Origin: Pseudomonas chlororaphis
GTDB lineage: Bacteria; Pseudomonadota; Gammaproteobacteria; Pseudomonadales; Pseudomonadaceae
Length of the DNA stretch: 64,000 nucleotides
NCBI RefSeq assembly: GCF_001921865.1
Contig: NZ_MSCT01000009.1
Coordinates: 454,324-518,323, forward strand
Direction of reading: 5' to 3'
Shown here: positions 26,137 to 36,208 of the stretch, in pieces
Numbering within the stretch: the stretch's first letter is position 1
Layout: each line of letters begins with the position of its first letter
Notes under the pieces: generated by a model
What the model was told of the DNA's origin: nothing
The model's database searches: none
Seen by the model: the letters and a program-made list of their open reading frames with translations, nothing else
Made by a program: the position numbers and the translations under genes

Positions 26137-27393
26137 ATGAACTCCAAGTGCTATTGCCCAGGACGGTCCCTCGTGGCCGGCCTGGTGGCAGGCGTGCTGG
26201 CGTGGCCGAGCCTGGCTGGCGCCTTGACGCTCGACGAAGCCTTGCGCCTGGCGCAAACCGGCGCGCCGTCGCTGGCCGCCCAGGACGCGAAAATCCAGGC
26301 CGCCAGCAGCGCGGCCATTCCGGCCGGCGAACTGCCCGACCCCAAATTGTTGCTGGGGGTGCAGAACTACCCCATTGGCGGCCCGGACCGCGGGACCCTC
26401 GACCAGGACTTCATGACCATGCAGATGGTCGGCGTCCGCCAGGAAATGCCCAACAGCGCCAAGCGCAAGGCCCGGGTCGAGGTCGCCGCGGCGGCCGTCG
26501 AACGCGCGGCCGCCGAGCGCCAGGTCGAGCAGTTGAATGTGCGCCAGGCCACCGCGCTGGCGTGGATCGGCAGCTACTCGGTGGAGCGCAAGGATGCGTT
26601 GTTCCAGGGCTTCTACCAGGAAAACCGCCTGCTGGACGAGGTGGTGCGGGCGCAGGTCGCCGGAGGCCGCGCGCAGCCGGCCGATGCGCTGACGCCACGC
26701 CAGGAAGCGGCGCAGTTGGAAGAGCGCGAGGACGAGCTGACGCGCCAGCGGGCCCAGGCGCAGGCCGCGCTCAAGCGCTGGATCGGCGTCGCCGCCAATC
26801 AGCCGCCGACGGGCCGTCTGCCCGAATGGCCGGTGGACCCTGCCGGTTATGCCCATCGGTTGCAGCACCACCCCGAGCTGGCGGCCTTTGCGCCCATGAC
26901 CCGCGAGGCGCAGGCCAGGGTCCATGAAGCCGAGGCGCAGAAACACTCGGACTGGAGCTGGGAGCTGGACTACCAGCGCCGTGGCCGTGAGTTCGGCGAC
27001 ATGGTCAGCGTGCAGTTTTCCTGGGATTTGCCGCTGTTCCCCGGTTCGCGGCAGAACCCGACGATTGCCGCCCGGCAGGCCGAGCTGAGCCAACTGGAAG
27101 CCGAGCGCGAGGCACTGTCCCGCGAGCACGCCCAGCAGTTGCAAGACCAGTTGGCCGACTATCGACGCCTGGATCGCGCCGTGCGCCGCAACCAGGACAG
27201 CCTGCTGCCGCTGGCCGGGGAAAAGGTCCGCCTGAGCCTGGCCAGTTACCGCGCCGGCAAGGGCGAGCTGACGGCCCTGGTGGCCGCCCGCCGCGAACTG
27301 ATCGACGCCCGCCTCAAACAAATCGACCTCGAAGAACAGCGCGCCCTGACCGGTGCCCGCCTGTATTTCGCTTATGGGGAGTCCGCGCAATGA
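26137..27393 (+). CDS. cusC: Outer-membrane efflux channel (TolC family) of Cus copper/silver efflux
   Basis: This 418-residue TolC-family protein has a signal peptide (ending near SLAGA-L). Two OEP repeats are seen, beginning LTLDEALRLAQTGAPSLAAQ and, in the second half, in the coiled-coil part LEAEREALSREHAQQLQDQL. Together with the adaptor and the pump encoded next it would form the trans-envelope channel that expels Cu(I)/Ag(I). The stop overlaps the cusB start (ATGA). It is somewhat shorter than E. coli CusC and lacks a lipobox, which is normal for the CzcC-like Pseudomonas versions. The symbol is given by operon context. Confidence 0.88.
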   Translation: MNSKCYCPGRSLVAGLVAGVLAWPSLAGALTLDEALRLAQTGAPSLAAQDAKIQAASSAAIPAGELPDPKLLLGVQNYPIGGPDRGTLDQDFMTMQMVGVRQEMPNSAKRKARVEVAAAAVERAAAERQVEQLNVRQATALAWIGSYSVERKDALFQGFYQENRLLDEVVRAQVAGGRAQPADALTPRQEAAQLEEREDELTRQRAQAQAALKRWIGVAANQPPTGRLPEWPVDPAGYAHRLQHHPELAAFAPMTREAQARVHEAEAQKHSDWSWELDYQRRGREFGDMVSVQFSWDLPLFPGSRQNPTIAARQAELSQLEAEREALSREHAQQLQDQLADYRRLDRAVRRNQDSLLPLAGEKVRLSLASYRAGKGELTALVAARRELIDARLKQIDLEEQRALTGARLYFAYGESAQ

Positions 27394-28631
27394 ACCCGCA
27401 TACCTGGAAAATCACCGCGCTGGCCGGCCTCTGCATCGGCCTGGGGCTGGCGACGGGCTACTGGCTGGCCCAGCCGCGTCTCGGCGCCACGGCGGTGCCC
27501 GTTGTCGAGCAAGCTGCGGCCGCCGATGCCAAGGCGTTGTATTGGTATGACCCGATGTACCCGCAACAGCGGTTCGACAAACCGGGCAAATCGCCCTTTA
27601 TGGACATGCAACTGGTGCCTCGCTATGCCGATGCCCAGGGCGAAACGGCGGCGGTGCGGATCGACCCGGGCCTGGCGCAGAACCTCGGCGTACGCCTGGC
27701 CACAGTGACCCGCGGAGTCTTTGCCGCCGAGGTCGAGGCGGTCGGGGTGCTGGCCCTCAACGAGCGCGACGTCGCGCTGGTGCAGTCGCGCGCCGCGGGT
27801 TTCGTCGAGCGGGTCTATGCCCGGGCGCCGGGCGATGTGCTCGAGGCCAACGCGGCCCTGGCGGATGTGCTGGTGCCGGAATGGACGGCGGCCCAGGAAG
27901 AGTTCCTCGCTCTCAGGGGCCACGGCGATGCCGGCCTGATCGCGGCGGGGCGCCAGCGGCTGCGCCTGAGCGGCATGCCGGCGGCGCTGATCGCGCAGCT
28001 CGAACGCAGCGGCAAGGTGCAACCGAGCCTGACCCTGAGCAGCCCCATCGGTGGGGTCCTGCAAGCGCTGAACGTGCGCCAAGGCATGACCCTGGGCGCC
28101 GGCCAGACCCTGGCCCGGATCAATGGCCTGGACCCGGTCTGGCTGGTGGTGGCGGTGCCGGAGGCGCAGGCCGGATCGATTGGCGTGGGACAGGCGGCCG
28201 AGGCACGGCTGCCGGCTTTTCCGGGGGCGGCGATCCAGGGCCGGGTCGGCACGATCCTGCCGGAGACCGATGCCCAGAGCCGCACCTTGCGCGTGCGCAT
28301 CGAGCTGCCTAACCCGGACGGCCGGCTCCGGCCGGGCATGACCGCCCAGGTCAACCTGACGCGGGCCACCCCGCAAGAGGTGCTGTGGGTGCCCAGCGAG
28401 GCGGTGATCCGCACCGGGCGCCGGGCGCTGGTGATGCTCGCCGAGGATGCCGGCCGCTACCGTCCGGTGGAGGTCCGCCCGGGGCCGGACAACGCCGGCA
28501 AGACCGCGATCCTGCAAGGCCTGGAGGAGGGGCAGCAGGTGGTGGCGTCCGGGCAGTTCCTGCTGGATTCGGAGGCCAGCCTCAAGGGGCTGGTCGCCGA
28601 GCCCCTGGAGCAGATGGAGGGCCGGCCATGA
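27390..28631 (+). CDS. cusB: RND efflux periplasmic adaptor, copper/silver type
   Basis: This 413-residue membrane-fusion protein has one N-terminal membrane anchor. A heavy-metal-binding segment follows at about residues 48-75 ([12 protein letters not shown] and [12 protein letters not shown]), a degenerate version of the domain that in CusB holds the metal-binding Met residues. The lipoyl, beta-barrel and membrane-proximal domains follow ([37 protein letters not shown]). The helical hairpin is short, as in CusB. It connects the pump to the outer-membrane channel. Both ends overlap their neighbours by four bases. Confidence 0.92.
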   Translation: MNPHTWKITALAGLCIGLGLATGYWLAQPRLGATAVPVVEQAAAADAKALYWYDPMYPQQRFDKPGKSPFMDMQLVPRYADAQGETAAVRIDPGLAQNLGVRLATVTRGVFAAEVEAVGVLALNERDVALVQSRAAGFVERVYARAPGDVLEANAALADVLVPEWTAAQEEFLALRGHGDAGLIAAGRQRLRLSGMPAALIAQLERSGKVQPSLTLSSPIGGVLQALNVRQGMTLGAGQTLARINGLDPVWLVVAVPEAQAGSIGVGQAAEARLPAFPGAAIQGRVGTILPETDAQSRTLRVRIELPNPDGRLRPGMTAQVNLTRATPQEVLWVPSEAVIRTGRRALVMLAEDAGRYRPVEVRPGPDNAGKTAILQGLEEGQQVVASGQFLLDSEASLKGLVAEPLEQMEGRP

Positions 28632-31600
28632 TCGCCGCAGTGATTCGTTGGTCGGTGGCCAACCGTTTCCTGGTGCTGCTGGCGACCCTGTTTGTCAGCG
28701 CCTGGGGCATCTGGTCGGTGCAGAGCACGCCGGTCGACGCTTTGCCCGACCTGTCGGACGTGCAGGTGATCATCCGCACGCCGTATCCCGGGCAGGCGCC
28801 GCAGATTGTCGAGAACCAGGTGACCTACCCGTTGGCGACCACCATGCTCTCGGTGCCCGGGGCCAAGACCGTGCGCGGTTATTCGTTCTTCGGCGACAGC
28901 TTCGTCTACGTGCTGTTCGAGGACGGCACCGACCTGTACTGGGCGCGCTCGCGGGTCCTGGAGTACCTGAGCCAGATCCAGGGCCGCCTGCCGGCCAGCG
29001 CCAAGCCGGCGCTGGGGCCGGATGCCACCGGGGTCGGCTGGGTTTTCCAGTACGCCCTGGTGGACCGCACGGGCGGGCATGACCTGGGGCAACTGCGCGC
29101 CTTGCAGGACTGGTTCCTCAAGTTCGAGCTCAAGACCCTTCCCAACGTCGCCGAAGTGGCCACCGTGGGCGGCATGGTCAGGCAGTACCAGGTGCAGCTC
29201 GACCCGTTGAAACTGGCCAGCCAGGGCATCACCCAGGCCCAGGTGCGCGAGGCGATCGGCAAGGCCAACCAGGAAACCGGCGGTGGGGTGCTGGAGCTGG
29301 CGGAAACCGAATTCATGGTGCGCGCCTCCGGCTACCTGAAGAGCCTCGACGACTTTCGCGCGATTCCGCTCAAGCTGGGGGCGGACGGGGTGCCGGTGAC
29401 CCTGGGCGATGTCGCCAGCCTGCAACTCGGCCCGGAGATGCGCCGCGGTATCGGCGAACTCGACGGCGAGGGCGAGGCGGTGGGCGGCGTGGTGATCCTG
29501 CGCAGCGGCAAGAACGCCCGCGAGACCATCGCCGCGGTCAAGACCAAGCTCGACGAGCTGAAACACAGCCTGCCGGCGGGGGTGGAGATCGTCACCACCT
29601 ACGATCGCAGCAAGCTGATCGACCGCGCGGTGGAAAACCTCGGGCACAAGCTGCTGGAAGAGTTCCTCGTCGTCGCCCTGGTCTGCGGGGTCTTCCTCTG
29701 GCACCTGCGCTCCTCCCTGGTGGCGATCATCTCGCTGCCGGTCGGGGTGCTGCTGGCCTTTATCGTCATGCGCCACCAGGGGCTCAACGCCAACATCATG
29801 TCCCTGGGCGGGATCGCCATCGCCATCGGCGCCATGGTCGATGCCGCGGTGGTGATGATCGAGAACGCCCACAAGAAGCTCGAAGCCTGGCATCACGCCC
29901 ATCCCGGGCAGACCCTGCAAGGCGAGGCGCGCTGGCAGGTGATGACCGAGGCGGCGACCGAGGTCGGGCCGGCGCTGTTCTTCTGCCTGTTGATCATCAC
30001 CTTGTCGTTCATTCCGGTGTTTACCCTCGAGGCCCAGGAAGGGCGGCTGTTCGGCCCGCTGGCGTTCACCAAGACCTACGCCATGGCCGCAGCGGCGGGG
30101 CTGTCGGTGACCCTGGTGCCGGTGTTGATGGGCTACTGGATTCGCGGGCGGATCCCCAGCGAGCGACAGAACCCGCTGAACCGCTGGTTGATCCGTGTCT
30201 ACCAACCGGCCCTCGACGGGGTATTGCGCCGACCGCGGACGACCTTGCTGGTGGCGCTGCTGGTGTTCCTCAGCGCGCTGTGGCCGATCTCGCGCCTGGG
30301 CGGCGAGTTTCTGCCGCCGCTGGACGAAGGCGACCTGCTGTACATGCCCTCGGCCTTGCCCGGGCTGTCGGCGCAGAAGGCCGCGCAACTGCTGCAACAG
30401 ACCGACCGGCTGATCAAGACCGTGCCGGAGGTCGAGCATGTGTTCGGCAAGGCCGGGCGCGCGGAAACCGCCACCGACCCGGCGCCGCTGGAGATGTTCG
30501 AAACCACCATTGAGTTCAAGCCCCATGAGCAATGGCGCCCGGGCATGACCGCGGAAAAACTGGTGGCGGAGCTGGACCGGGTGGTGCGGGTCCCGGGCTT
30601 GACCAATATCTGGATCCCGCCGATCCGCAACCGCGTCGACATGCTCGCCACCGGGATCAAGAGCCCGATCGGGGTCAAGGTGAGCGGCAGCGACCTGCAG
30701 CAGATCGACGTGGCGACCCAGGCCGTCGAACGGGTGGCCAGGACGGTGCCCGGGGTCAGTTCGGCGCTGGCCGAGCGGCTGACCGGCGGGCGTTACATCG
30801 ACGTCGATATCCAACGCGCGGCGGCCGCGCGCTACGGCTTGAACATCGCCGACGTGCAGGCGATCGTCGCCGGCGCCATCGGCGGCGAGAACATCGGCGA
30901 GACGGTCGAGGGCCTGGCGCGGTTCCCGATCAACCTGCGTTACCCCCGCGAGTGGCGCGACTCCCTGGACGGCCTGGAACAGTTGCCGATCTACACCCCG
31001 CAGGGTTTGCAGATCACCCTCGGCACCGTGGCGCGGATCAAGGTCAGCGACGGCCCGCCGATGCTCAAGAGCGAAAACGCGCGGCCTTCGGGCTGGGTCT
31101 ATGTCGATGTGCGCGAGCGGGATATCGCCTCGGTGGTCGCCGACCTGCGCCGCGCGGTCGGCGAGCAGGTGCGGTTACAGCCGGGCATGAGCCTGAGTTA
31201 TTCCGGGCAGTTCGAGTTTCTCGAACGGGCCAACGCCCGGCTCAAGCTGCTGGTGCCGGCCACCTTGCTGATCATCTTCGTGCTGCTGTACCTGACCTTC
31301 GCCCGCGTCGACGAGGCCGTGCTGATCATGGCCACGCTGCCGTTCGCCCTCACGGGCGGGGCGTGGTTCCTCTACTGGCTGGGGTTCAACCTGTCGGTGG
31401 CCACCGGCGTCGGCTTTATCGCCCTGGCCGGGGTGTCCGCCGAGTTCGGCGTGATCATGCTGCTGTACCTGAAAAACGCCTGGGCCGAACGCCAGGAAAG
31501 CGGCGAGGACCACGAACCCGGGTTGCTCGCGGCGATCCGCGAAGGTGCGGTGCAGCGCGTGCGCCCCAAGGCCATGACCGTGGCGGTGATCATCGCCGGC

Positions 31601-31783
31601 CTGCTGCCGATCTTGCTGGGCGGCGGCACTGGCAGCGAAGTGATGAGCCGCATCGCCGCGCCCATGGTCGGCGGCATGCTCACCGCGCCCTTGCTGTCCC
31701 TGTTCGTCATCCCGGCGGCCTATCGCCTGATGCGCCGCCGGCCTCTCCCCGTTGCCTCCATCACCGAAGGAAAAGACCTATGA
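28628..31783 (+). CDS. cusA: CusA/CzcA-family heavy-metal RND efflux pump
   Basis: This inner-membrane proton-driven pump has 1051 residues and 12 helices. The N-terminal segment ([40 protein letters not shown]) and the helix-4 region ([19 protein letters not shown]) are typical. Monovalent-metal specificity is suggested by overall closeness to CusA in [18 protein letters not shown] and [17 protein letters not shown], where two substrate-site Met residues sit. The frame is open upstream, but ATG 28628 overlapping the cusB stop is the correct start. The stop overlaps the cusF-like start. Confidence 0.95.
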   Translation: MIAAVIRWSVANRFLVLLATLFVSAWGIWSVQSTPVDALPDLSDVQVIIRTPYPGQAPQIVENQVTYPLATTMLSVPGAKTVRGYSFFGDSFVYVLFEDGTDLYWARSRVLEYLSQIQGRLPASAKPALGPDATGVGWVFQYALVDRTGGHDLGQLRALQDWFLKFELKTLPNVAEVATVGGMVRQYQVQLDPLKLASQGITQAQVREAIGKANQETGGGVLELAETEFMVRASGYLKSLDDFRAIPLKLGADGVPVTLGDVASLQLGPEMRRGIGELDGEGEAVGGVVILRSGKNARETIAAVKTKLDELKHSLPAGVEIVTTYDRSKLIDRAVENLGHKLLEEFLVVALVCGVFLWHLRSSLVAIISLPVGVLLAFIVMRHQGLNANIMSLGGIAIAIGAMVDAAVVMIENAHKKLEAWHHAHPGQTLQGEARWQVMTEAATEVGPALFFCLLIITLSFIPVFTLEAQEGRLFGPLAFTKTYAMAAAAGLSVTLVPVLMGYWIRGRIPSERQNPLNRWLIRVYQPALDGVLRRPRTTLLVALLVFLSALWPISRLGGEFLPPLDEGDLLYMPSALPGLSAQKAAQLLQQTDRLIKTVPEVEHVFGKAGRAETATDPAPLEMFETTIEFKPHEQWRPGMTAEKLVAELDRVVRVPGLTNIWIPPIRNRVDMLATGIKSPIGVKVSGSDLQQIDVATQAVERVARTVPGVSSALAERLTGGRYIDVDIQRAAAARYGLNIADVQAIVAGAIGGENIGETVEGLARFPINLRYPREWRDSLDGLEQLPIYTPQGLQITLGTVARIKVSDGPPMLKSENARPSGWVYVDVRERDIASVVADLRRAVGEQVRLQPGMSLSYSGQFEFLERANARLKLLVPATLLIIFVLLYLTFARVDEAVLIMATLPFALTGGAWFLYWLGFNLSVATGVGFIALAGVSAEFGVIMLLYLKNAWAERQESGEDHEPGLLAAIREGAVQRVRPKAMTVAVIIAGLLPILLGGGTGSEVMSRIAAPMVGGMLTAPLLSLFVIPAAYRLMRRRPLPVASITEGKDL

Positions 31784-32145
31784 AACCGATACGCATCGTT
31801 ATGGCCGCTACCCTGGCGGCGCTGTCTCTTGCAGCCTGGGCAGAAGAAATGCCCGGCATGAACATGAACGACATGCAGGGCATGAGCATGGATGGCATGC
31901 CGATGAAACAGGCAACCGCGAAGGCGCCAGAGGCCACTGCCGAAGGCACGATCAAGGCCATCGATCCGCAGAAGCGGCGGGTGACCATCGCCCACGGCGC
32001 CGTTCCCGCCGTGCAATGGCCGCCGATGACCATGGCCTTCGCCGCGACCGCGGAGCAGTTGGCAGGGCTGGAGGTGGGCGAGCGGGTGACCTTTACCTTC
32101 CGCCTGGAGGGTGGCGCGGCCAGCCTCGTGTCTATCGAAAAATAA
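31780..32145 (+). CDS. cusF: CusF-like periplasmic copper-binding protein
   Basis: This 121-residue protein is a metallochaperone that passes Cu(I)/Ag(I) to the CusB/CusA pump. After the signal peptide (ending SLAAWA) there is a Met-rich stretch ([20 protein letters not shown]). The OB-fold CusF domain follows with the metal-binding set His, Trp, Met, Met in [19 protein letters not shown]. The C-terminal strands are [13 protein letters not shown]. The start overlaps the cusA stop by four bases (ATGA). A hairpin follows the gene. The placement at the end of the operon differs from E. coli, where cusF lies between cusC and cusB. Confidence 0.93.
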   Translation: MKPIRIVMAATLAALSLAAWAEEMPGMNMNDMQGMSMDGMPMKQATAKAPEATAEGTIKAIDPQKRRVTIAHGAVPAVQWPPMTMAFAATAEQLAGLEVGERVTFTFRLEGGAASLVSIEK

Positions 32146-32159
32146 AACCGTGAGGCTGA

Positions 32160-32183
32160 CAGCAGCCGGCAGGCCGGCTGCTG
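32160..32183 (+). terminator. Hairpin after the cus operon
   Basis: CAGCAGCCGG and CCGGCTGCTG form a perfect 10-base stem around CAGG, 14 bases after the cusF stop. No real T run follows, so it may act as a factor-dependent stop or an mRNA-stabilising hairpin. Confidence 0.45.
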
Positions 32184-32261
32184 CGCATTCTTCGCGCTCG
32201 GCATTCACAGCGGCGCCGTCGGTGCGTTCCTCTCTCTACCAACTCACAGAGGGAACGCCCG

Positions 32262-32714
32262 ATGAACAACACCGAACTCAGCCACATTATCTTGAGCGAC
32301 CACTCGCGCATCGAGGCCGCCATCAGCACGGGCGCGGCCTGGGAAGTCTGGTTCCAGGTCGAATTCCTCATGCTGCTGCGCGCGGCCCACCTGGGCGTGG
32401 CCCGCGAAGTGCCGTACCCGCCGCCGAACCAGGCCCTGCACCTGGACGTCCTGGCCAGCCAGGGCGTCGAGACCTATGCCATCGAGGTGAAAGTCGAGAG
32501 CGCCACCAACGCCGGCAACAAACTGCTGGCGGAAACCCGCAAGGACATCGAGAAGATCACTAAATACACCGAGCCCGTCGAGGCCCGCTGGGTGGTGGCC
32601 CTGGCCTACAGCGACGAGGCCAAGCGCACGCTGCGCGGGTTCACGGTGGAGAATAGCGGCCACGCGATCTACCACGAGGCCGGTGCGATCGGCTGCATGA
32701 TCTACTCGGTTTGA
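32262..32714 (+). CDS. Hypothetical protein with PD-(D/E)xK nuclease-like core
   Basis: This 150-residue protein has no match I can name, but its middle has the pattern of the PD-(D/E)xK nuclease superfamily. An early helix carries Glu (WEVWFQVEFLMLLRAAHLGV), a strand carries Asp (QALHLDVLASQG), and the next strand ends in E-x-K (TYAIEVKVESATNA). An amphipathic helix follows (KLLAETRKDIEKITKYTE), with further strands (RWVVALAYS). It could be a degraded or specialised nuclease, or an immunity-type protein. It starts with a GAGGGA ribosome site, follows the cus operon and is convergent with the phospholipase-D-like gene 65 bases away. Confidence 0.7.
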   Translation: MNNTELSHIILSDHSRIEAAISTGAAWEVWFQVEFLMLLRAAHLGVAREVPYPPPNQALHLDVLASQGVETYAIEVKVESATNAGNKLLAETRKDIEKITKYTEPVEARWVVALAYSDEAKRTLRGFTVENSGHAIYHEAGAIGCMIYSV

Positions 32715-32779
32715 CGCGCCCGGGCGCCGGCGGGGCCTGAGCGCCTCCCGGCGCCTGGCGGCGTTCGACAGTGCGCCTC

Positions 32780-34531
32780 TCAATGAGAGAACAACTGCCG
32801 GTCGCCCTGTTTTTGCGAACCCTCGACGTAGTAAGCCGCGAACCAGGCGGGCTGACCCGAGATCACCGTGGGTTTTTTCAGCAACAGTGGCGCTGGCTGC
32901 TTCCCCTGGGTCCCATCGGCGGTCGTGAAGGCCTGTTGCATCACACTGCGAAAGTGCAGGTGGTCGAACACCAGCAGGGCCTCGATGGCATAGACCACGG
33001 CGATTTTCTGGTCCTCGATCAGGATCAGGTGATCGCCGTTTTTTTCTTCCCCCGAGACCGACAGGTTCGAGGAACCGGTGAAGACCTTGGCGCTCGGCAG
33101 GTTGAAATCGGTGACGACAAACTTGTTGTGCACGGAAATCCCGCTGCCGCCCGACCACTCGCTGCGAAACGGTTCCGGCGCGTATTTGGCGAGGTAGGCG
33201 AAGTCCACTTCGGCCGAGGTGCCGTCCGGCTTGATGACATCCATGCCCGAGGGCTTGTCGCTCACGCCGTAGTTGAAGACCGGGCGCTTGTACAGGCGGC
33301 GGATCGATTCGTACAGGGGCCCGCTGGTGATCTGGTTGAGGAAGGCGATGTTGAACAGCACGCTGCTGTTTGCCTGGTCGATCGCGCCGCCGATCGGGCT
33401 GAGCGACAGGTCGCTGTGGTCGTGCGGCGAGAAGCAGAAATGCAGGCGCGGGCCCGGAGCCGTCGCGGTGGCGGTTTCGATAACGTGCCATTTCTGCGCC
33501 AGGTCGCTGGCCGCGAAGTGCTTCGGGTCGTTGAAGCCGGCCTCGAAGACTCGACCGAACAGGTCGGCCACCTCGGGGTGCTTGAACAACAGCGCATTGT
33601 TGTTCTGCACATAACAGCCGCGGAAACTGAAGTTGGTGGAGCCGCACAGCACCTGGTAGGGCGTGCCGTTGCGCCGGGCGATCAGCACCTTGTGATGCTG
33701 CAGGCCGTTGAAATGGCTGCGCCGCACCCGGTCGGCGCCGGCCGAGACCGTCAGGCGGTTGGCGGCCCGGGTCTCGCAACTGTCGGCGGCGGCGTGGTCG
33801 CCGGCGTCGTCGATAACGATGCGCAGGCGTTTGTCCAGCTTCTCCAGCCTGGCGAGGATGTCCGGTTCGTTGAGGTCGTAGGCGAAGACATCGAGGGTGG
33901 TGTCCGGCTGCTGCAGAACTTCGTCCAGCACCGCGAATATCATCGACACCGCCTCGAAGCCCAGCCATTGGTACATGGCCGTCTCGGTTTTCGGGTGGTC
34001 GAGCCCGTCCTTGCTCTTCGACGGAATCAGGCGCTTGCCGTAGACATCGGCCTTGACCCCCGCAGGCACCCGGTCGAGAAAGGCCTGGGAAGAGGTAAAA
34101 CCGCGGGTGAAGCCGATATCGAGGATGCCCTCGTAGCTGGTGGGGTCGAGGTCGATCGCCAGTTCGATGGTCGTACCGGGCGCCAGCTGGCCGTCGTCGG
34201 CCATGTGCATCATCCGCCCCCGGTAGACGAACGTGCCTGGCTCGGCCTCATGGGGGACATGCACCCAGCGAAATTTCTGGAAGGGCGCTTGCAGCGAGGA
34301 AAACTTGCGCTGGCCATCGACCGCGTCGTGCGCGGGTGCGTCGTACTCGAAGGCGATGCGGTTGGGCAGGGGCGTGAAGTCTTCGGCGCCGGGAGGCTTG
34401 TACTCGAGGGCGAATCCCACCAGGTCCGCGGGCGGTTTCTCCACGTCGAAGCCGATCAGGCACATCCGTTCTCCGCGCCAGAGCTTCATGGTGAAACCGT
34501 CGAGCGTCTGGGTGTTGTAGAAGTCGGCCAT
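32780..34531 (-). CDS. Phospholipase D-fold protein (two HKD-like motifs)
   Basis: This 583-residue protein has two PLD catalytic motifs. The first is HHKVLIARR with GSTNFSF downstream (about residues 299-328). The second is VHNKFVVTDFN with GSSNLSVSG downstream (near residues 485-510). Each has H-x-K and the G-S-x-N pair but the usual Asp six residues after Lys is not strictly kept, at least in the first. The N-terminal ~150 residues are beta-rich and not recognised. No signal peptide is seen. It may cleave phosphodiesters of lipid or nucleic acid. ATG 34531, preceded by AAGGAG, is a clear start. The frame upstream is open but lacks support. Confidence 0.85.
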   Translation of the reverse strand: MADFYNTQTLDGFTMKLWRGERMCLIGFDVEKPPADLVGFALEYKPPGAEDFTPLPNRIAFEYDAPAHDAVDGQRKFSSLQAPFQKFRWVHVPHEAEPGTFVYRGRMMHMADDGQLAPGTTIELAIDLDPTSYEGILDIGFTRGFTSSQAFLDRVPAGVKADVYGKRLIPSKSKDGLDHPKTETAMYQWLGFEAVSMIFAVLDEVLQQPDTTLDVFAYDLNEPDILARLEKLDKRLRIVIDDAGDHAAADSCETRAANRLTVSAGADRVRRSHFNGLQHHKVLIARRNGTPYQVLCGSTNFSFRGCYVQNNNALLFKHPEVADLFGRVFEAGFNDPKHFAASDLAQKWHVIETATATAPGPRLHFCFSPHDHSDLSLSPIGGAIDQANSSVLFNIAFLNQITSGPLYESIRRLYKRPVFNYGVSDKPSGMDVIKPDGTSAEVDFAYLAKYAPEPFRSEWSGGSGISVHNKFVVTDFNLPSAKVFTGSSNLSVSGEEKNGDHLILIEDQKIAVVYAIEALLVFDHLHFRSVMQQAFTTADGTQGKQPAPLLLKKPTVISGQPAWFAAYYVEGSQKQGDRQLFSH

Positions 34532-34645
34532 GGGGGCGCTCCTTGCGCGGGTGGACGAGTCAAGCAGGGGCTGGATGTGTGCAGCGTAGAACAGTGCGGC
34601 GGGCGGTGGCGGTTTTAGCCGAGGCCGGGTCGCGGACGCGGGTTG

Positions 34646-34819
34646 CAATGCGCCCCGAGGCTCTTACTGGAGTGGATCGCCATCGGTGCCTACGCCTGCA
34701 TGGGCCTGCACATGCGCCACTGGTTCGCCGAACCGCGGGGCAAGAAGATCTTCAACCGCAGCTGCGCGGCGTTGTTGTCGACGGCAGCTTCGGTGTTGCT
34801 GCTGGCGCGGCGGGCTTGA
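34646..34819 (+). pseudogene. 3' remnant of a LysE/RhtB-family transporter gene
   Basis: The frame ending at TGA 34817-34819 encodes LLLEWIAIGAYACMGLHMRH and continues WFAEPRGKKIFNRSCAALLS to VLLLARRA. It is nearly identical to the last ~55 residues of the intact LysE-family gene at 45916-46536 (LALEWIAISAYAYMGLHMRR and onward). Everything upstream of about 34646 is unrelated, and there is no start. This is the broken tail of a paralogue, cut where the phospholipase-D-like gene and its leader begin. Confidence 0.85.
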
Positions 34820-34857
34820 GGCGTTCATCGGTGTGTCTGCGCTTGAAGGGATGACAG

Positions 34858-34885
34858 GCGTGCCTGCCGATTTCAGCAGGCACGC
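34858..34885. terminator. Strong hairpin between LysE remnant and hydrolase gene
   Basis: GCGTGCCTGC and GCAGGCACGC form a perfect 10-base stem around an 8-base loop, 28 bases beyond the stop of the minus-strand hydrolase gene. No T run is present on either strand, so the terminator call is tentative. Confidence 0.4.
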
Positions 34886-34913
34886 GCACAGGGTCTGATA
34901 AGGCAGCGCTCGT

Positions 34914-35954
34914 TCACAACCGATTCGCGTCGATCACCGCCTGGGCGAACGCTTGCGGATCTTCCTGCGGCAGGTTGTGGCCGATGCCGCCGCTGACCAG
35001 GCGGAACTGGTATTGGCCGGTAAAGCGCTGGGCGTAATCCTCGGGGGCGGGGTGAGGGGCGCCGTTGGCGTCGCCTTCCAGGGTGATGGTCGGCACCTTG
35101 ATGGGCGGCGCCGTGGCCAGTTTGCGTTCCAATGCGGCGTAGCGGCTTTCACCCTGCACCAGCCCCAGGCGCCAGCGGTAGTTGAACACCGTAATGTCCA
35201 CATGGTCGGGGTTGTCCAGGGCCTTGGCGCTGCGCTCGAAGGTGGCGTCGTCGAATTGCCATTGCGGCGAGGCCAGTTGCCAGATCAGCCTGGCGAAGTC
35301 GTGGGTGTTTTTGGCATAGCCGGCGCGGCCGCGCTCGGTAGCGAAATAGAACTGGTACCACCACTGCAACTCGGCCTTGGGCGGCAGTGGGTTCTGCCCG
35401 GCCGCCTGGTTGCCGATCAGGTAGCCGCTGACCGCGACCAGCGCCTTGACCCGTTCCGGCCACAGCGCCGCGACGATATCCGCCGAGCGCGCGCCCCAGT
35501 CGTAACCGCCGAGCACCGCCTGCTTGATCCGCAAGGCATCCATGAAATCGATGACATCGCTGGCCAGCGCGGCGGGCTGGCCGTTGCGCGGAGTCTTCGC
35601 CGAGAGGAAGCGCGTGTCGCCGTAACCCCGCGCGTAGGGCATCAGCACCCGGTAGCCCTTGGCTGCCAGCAGGGGCGCGACCTCGTCATAACTGTGGATG
35701 TCGTACGGCCAGCCGTGCAGCAGGATCACCACTGACCCGTTGGCGGGACCGGTCTCGGCGTAGGCCACGTCCAGCAGCCCGGCCTTGACATGCTTCAGCG
35801 GGCCGAACGGCGAGGGCGCCGCATGCGTGGTGGCCGCGCTGCTTGCTTCCGGCTGCGCCGCCACGGGCGTTTGCGCCTGGGCTACGCCGAGGACGCCGAA
35901 CAGAGCGAACGCCAGGATTTTGCCGGTGGCGGGGTTGCGCAATGTGGTCTTCAT
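34914..35954 (-). CDS. Periplasmic alpha/beta hydrolase, epoxide hydrolase/dehalogenase-like
   Basis: This 346-residue secreted hydrolase has a signal peptide (KILAFALFGVLGVAQAQ). The HGWP oxyanion motif is at residues 80-83. The nucleophile elbow GGYDWGARSA carries Asp152 instead of Ser, as in epoxide hydrolases and haloalkane dehalogenases. The catalytic His lies in SGGIGHNLPQED near the end. A role on small epoxides, halides or signalling esters is possible; the substrate is unknown. ATG 35954 with GGAGAG upstream is chosen, since the longer frame has no signal peptide. It is divergent from the TonB receptor gene with 251 bases between. Confidence 0.88.
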   Translation of the reverse strand: MKTTLRNPATGKILAFALFGVLGVAQAQTPVAAQPEASSAATTHAAPSPFGPLKHVKAGLLDVAYAETGPANGSVVILLHGWPYDIHSYDEVAPLLAAKGYRVLMPYARGYGDTRFLSAKTPRNGQPAALASDVIDFMDALRIKQAVLGGYDWGARSADIVAALWPERVKALVAVSGYLIGNQAAGQNPLPPKAELQWWYQFYFATERGRAGYAKNTHDFARLIWQLASPQWQFDDATFERSAKALDNPDHVDITVFNYRWRLGLVQGESRYAALERKLATAPPIKVPTITLEGDANGAPHPAPEDYAQRFTGQYQFRLVSGGIGHNLPQEDPQAFAQAVIDANRL

Positions 35955-36190
35955 GCTGATCTCTCCATTGGATGCAGGGCAGGGGACCTGGGTGGCCCGC
36001 TGCAATCGTGGGAGCATTTGAAGGCCGTGAAGTATCTGGGGTGTGTCGAAGAGCGGGGCGGGCGCAAGCGCATGTACCGGGCATTCACGTAGATACATGG
36101 CGATACAGGGTCGGGACGCGATGCGCTTGGTCGTGCGGGGACGACAGGTGGTACGTCTTTAATATTAAGTGTTATGTTATTACGTTTAAT

Positions 36191-36208
36191 AAAGGAGGCC
36201 CCATCTTG
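36191..36208 (+). promoter_or_regulatory. Strong ribosome site deciding a TTG start
   Basis: AAAGGAGG at 36191-36198 is followed seven bases later by TTG 36206. No ATG or GTG with a suitable ribosome site exists in this frame close by, and TTG places the signal peptide at the N-terminus. This is the best start for the TonB receptor. The AT-rich stretch 36155-36190 just upstream looks like the promoter. Confidence 0.7.

Noticed and set aside
28457..30814. A 785-codon minus-strand frame
   Set aside because: It is antisense to cusA, has no domain and no ribosome site, and the plus-strand gene is certain.
34543..34854. A 103-codon plus-strand frame near the LysE remnant
   Set aside because: It reads the remnant in the wrong frame; the true homologous frame ends at 34819.
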